Below are positions 5,330 to 5,987 of a stretch of 5,987 nt of DNA, piece by piece; positions within the stretch are counted from its first letter, which is position 1; every line of letters starts with the position of its first letter. The notes beneath the pieces were generated by a model that ran no database searches, had not been told where the DNA came from, and saw only the letters and a program-made list of their open reading frames with translations. This DNA is from an uncultured Hyphomicrobiales bacterium (lineage in GTDB: Bacteria > Pseudomonadota > Alphaproteobacteria > Rhizobiales > CAJQND01): assembly GCA_905479595.1 (NCBI GenBank), contig CAJQND010000230.1, forward strand, positions 1-5,987, written 5' to 3'. The position numbers and the translations under genes are program-made.

Positions 5330-5987
5330 AGCGGAAGATTGGTTCCCGCTCCGCTGGCTTCGCAGCGTGCAACTGCACCGGAGGCCGCGAATTTAATGTG
5401 CCAGGTTTCCCGGGCCAGTGGTTCGGTGGATTGGAAGCATTTGCAGGTGAGCAGGGCAAGGTTCGTGCCTTTTTCAGGGTCGCGAACCGAAGGATAGGCG
5501 ATGACTTCAATAAGGGCTGCGCGCGCTTGCTCTGCCAGGTTCTGGCAAGGTTCATAATTGGTGGGGTGCGACCAGTCATTGCTTTTGCTCACAAATGGTT
5601 CCCGGGCAAGGTCTATGGCGCGCTGTGTTTTATACGCAACGCAAAATGCAGTGAATTCAAGCGGGTTTGCCGGCAGTGGGGTGTCTGGGCTTTCGTTGAA
5701 AAAACGCATCCGGTGATATGCGGTCTCGGCGGCAGCACTTATCTGGTTTTCACTGCCGTAAAATACGCCAGGCGTAAAACCCTCACGCCTGAAGCGTGAG
5801 CCTTTGGGATAGCAGCCATATCGAAAGGGCGTCGCGAGGAGGTAGTGCAGGTGTTTGCATTCCGGCGGTATGGGCGGTTTTGAAATTTCCAAAAGCTCTT
5901 CCAAAAGTGCCTGGTCTTGCAAACTATCCACCAGTTTCATGGTGGAAATTTTGTGCTGTGCCTCCACCATGCGCCAGCACACGCCGG
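5326..5987 (-). CDS. RES-domain protein, NAD+-degrading toxin-like (5' truncated by window edge)
   Basis: The RES family is named after its conserved Arg, Glu and Ser. Studied members (for example MbcT, ParT and Res) are toxins acting as NAD+ phosphorylases, NAD+ glycohydrolases or ADP-ribosyltransferases, usually encoded beside a Xre/MbcA/ParS-type antitoxin. About 219 residues are visible. The frame continues through the right edge, so the GTG at 5982 is probably internal; WRMVEAQHKISTMKLVD near it looks like the usual N-terminal block of one RES subgroup. Counting from that GTG, the key positions are R63 in GSRFRREG, Y75 in GVFYGSE, E86 in AAAETAYHRM and S165 in AYPSVRD, followed by GTNLALL; all match the family pattern. 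Nothing suggests inactivation. The upstream neighbour, where an antitoxin would be expected, lies outside the window, so a toxin role is inference. Its TAA (5326-5328) overlaps the TAG of the converging EamA gene. Confidence 0.88.
   Translation of the reverse strand, partial: GVCWRMVEAQHKISTMKLVDSLQDQALLEELLEISKPPIPPECKHLHYLLATPFRYGCYPKGSRFRREGFTPGVFYGSENQISAAAETAYHRMRFFNESPDTPLPANPLEFTAFCVAYKTQRAIDLAREPFVSKSNDWSHPTNYEPCQNLAEQARAALIEVIAYPSVRDPEKGTNLALLTCKCFQSTEPLARETWHIKFAASGAVARCEASGAGTNLPL

Noticed and set aside
5266..5799. 177-codon + strand frame opposite the RES gene
   Set aside because: The - strand frame carries a clear RES domain, and the + strand frame begins inside the EamA gene and has no recognisable features.
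1..5987. CRISPR arrays, insertion sequences, tRNA or rRNA genes
   Set aside because: No spaced repeats, transposase-like frames, terminal inverted repeats or RNA gene signatures were seen. Nearly all of the window is filled by the genes listed.

Overview
This window looks like a chromosomal housekeeping segment from an alphaproteobacterium. The main reason is the F-type ATP synthase membrane sector (F0), encoded alone in the order atpI-atpB-atpE-atpF'-atpF with two different b-type stator subunits (b' and b) and no F1 genes next to it. A separate F0 operon with paired b'/b subunits is the usual arrangement in Alphaproteobacteria. Base composition is moderate, and nothing suggests recent transfer of the central block. 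The genus cannot be named from the sequence.

Layout from left to right. (1) Positions 1-1387, + strand: the C-terminal half of the glycine cleavage system P-protein (gcvP or gcvPB), cut by the left edge. (2) Positions 1391-1424: a strong, nearly symmetrical terminator serving the two converging transcription units. (3) Positions 1455-4107, - strand: the F0 operon, transcribed right to left as atpI, atpB, atpE, atpF', atpF. A good sigma70-type promoter (TTGACA, 17 bases, TATTGT) lies just upstream at 4174-4202. (4) Positions 4108-4405: a divergent intergenic region with the atp promoter, a stable hairpin with alternative pairings, and a 10-base direct repeat. (5) Positions 4406-5329, + strand: an EamA/DMT-family ten-helix transporter. 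(6) Positions 5326-5987, - strand: a RES-domain protein of the NAD+-degrading toxin-like family, cut at its 5' end by the right edge. Its stop codon overlaps the stop codon of the transporter.

The F0 genes work together. Subunit a (atpB) and the c-ring (atpE) form the proton path, b and b' form the peripheral stalk that holds F1, and AtpI is a small membrane protein associated with ATP synthase operons. GcvP belongs to one-carbon and glycine metabolism and is simply a neighbour. The EamA and RES genes have no evident functional link to ATP synthase.

I do not see a clearly new biological system. The points most worth a second look are the RES gene with its unseen upstream neighbour, the structured leader in front of the EamA gene, and the hairpins between atpE and atpF'.
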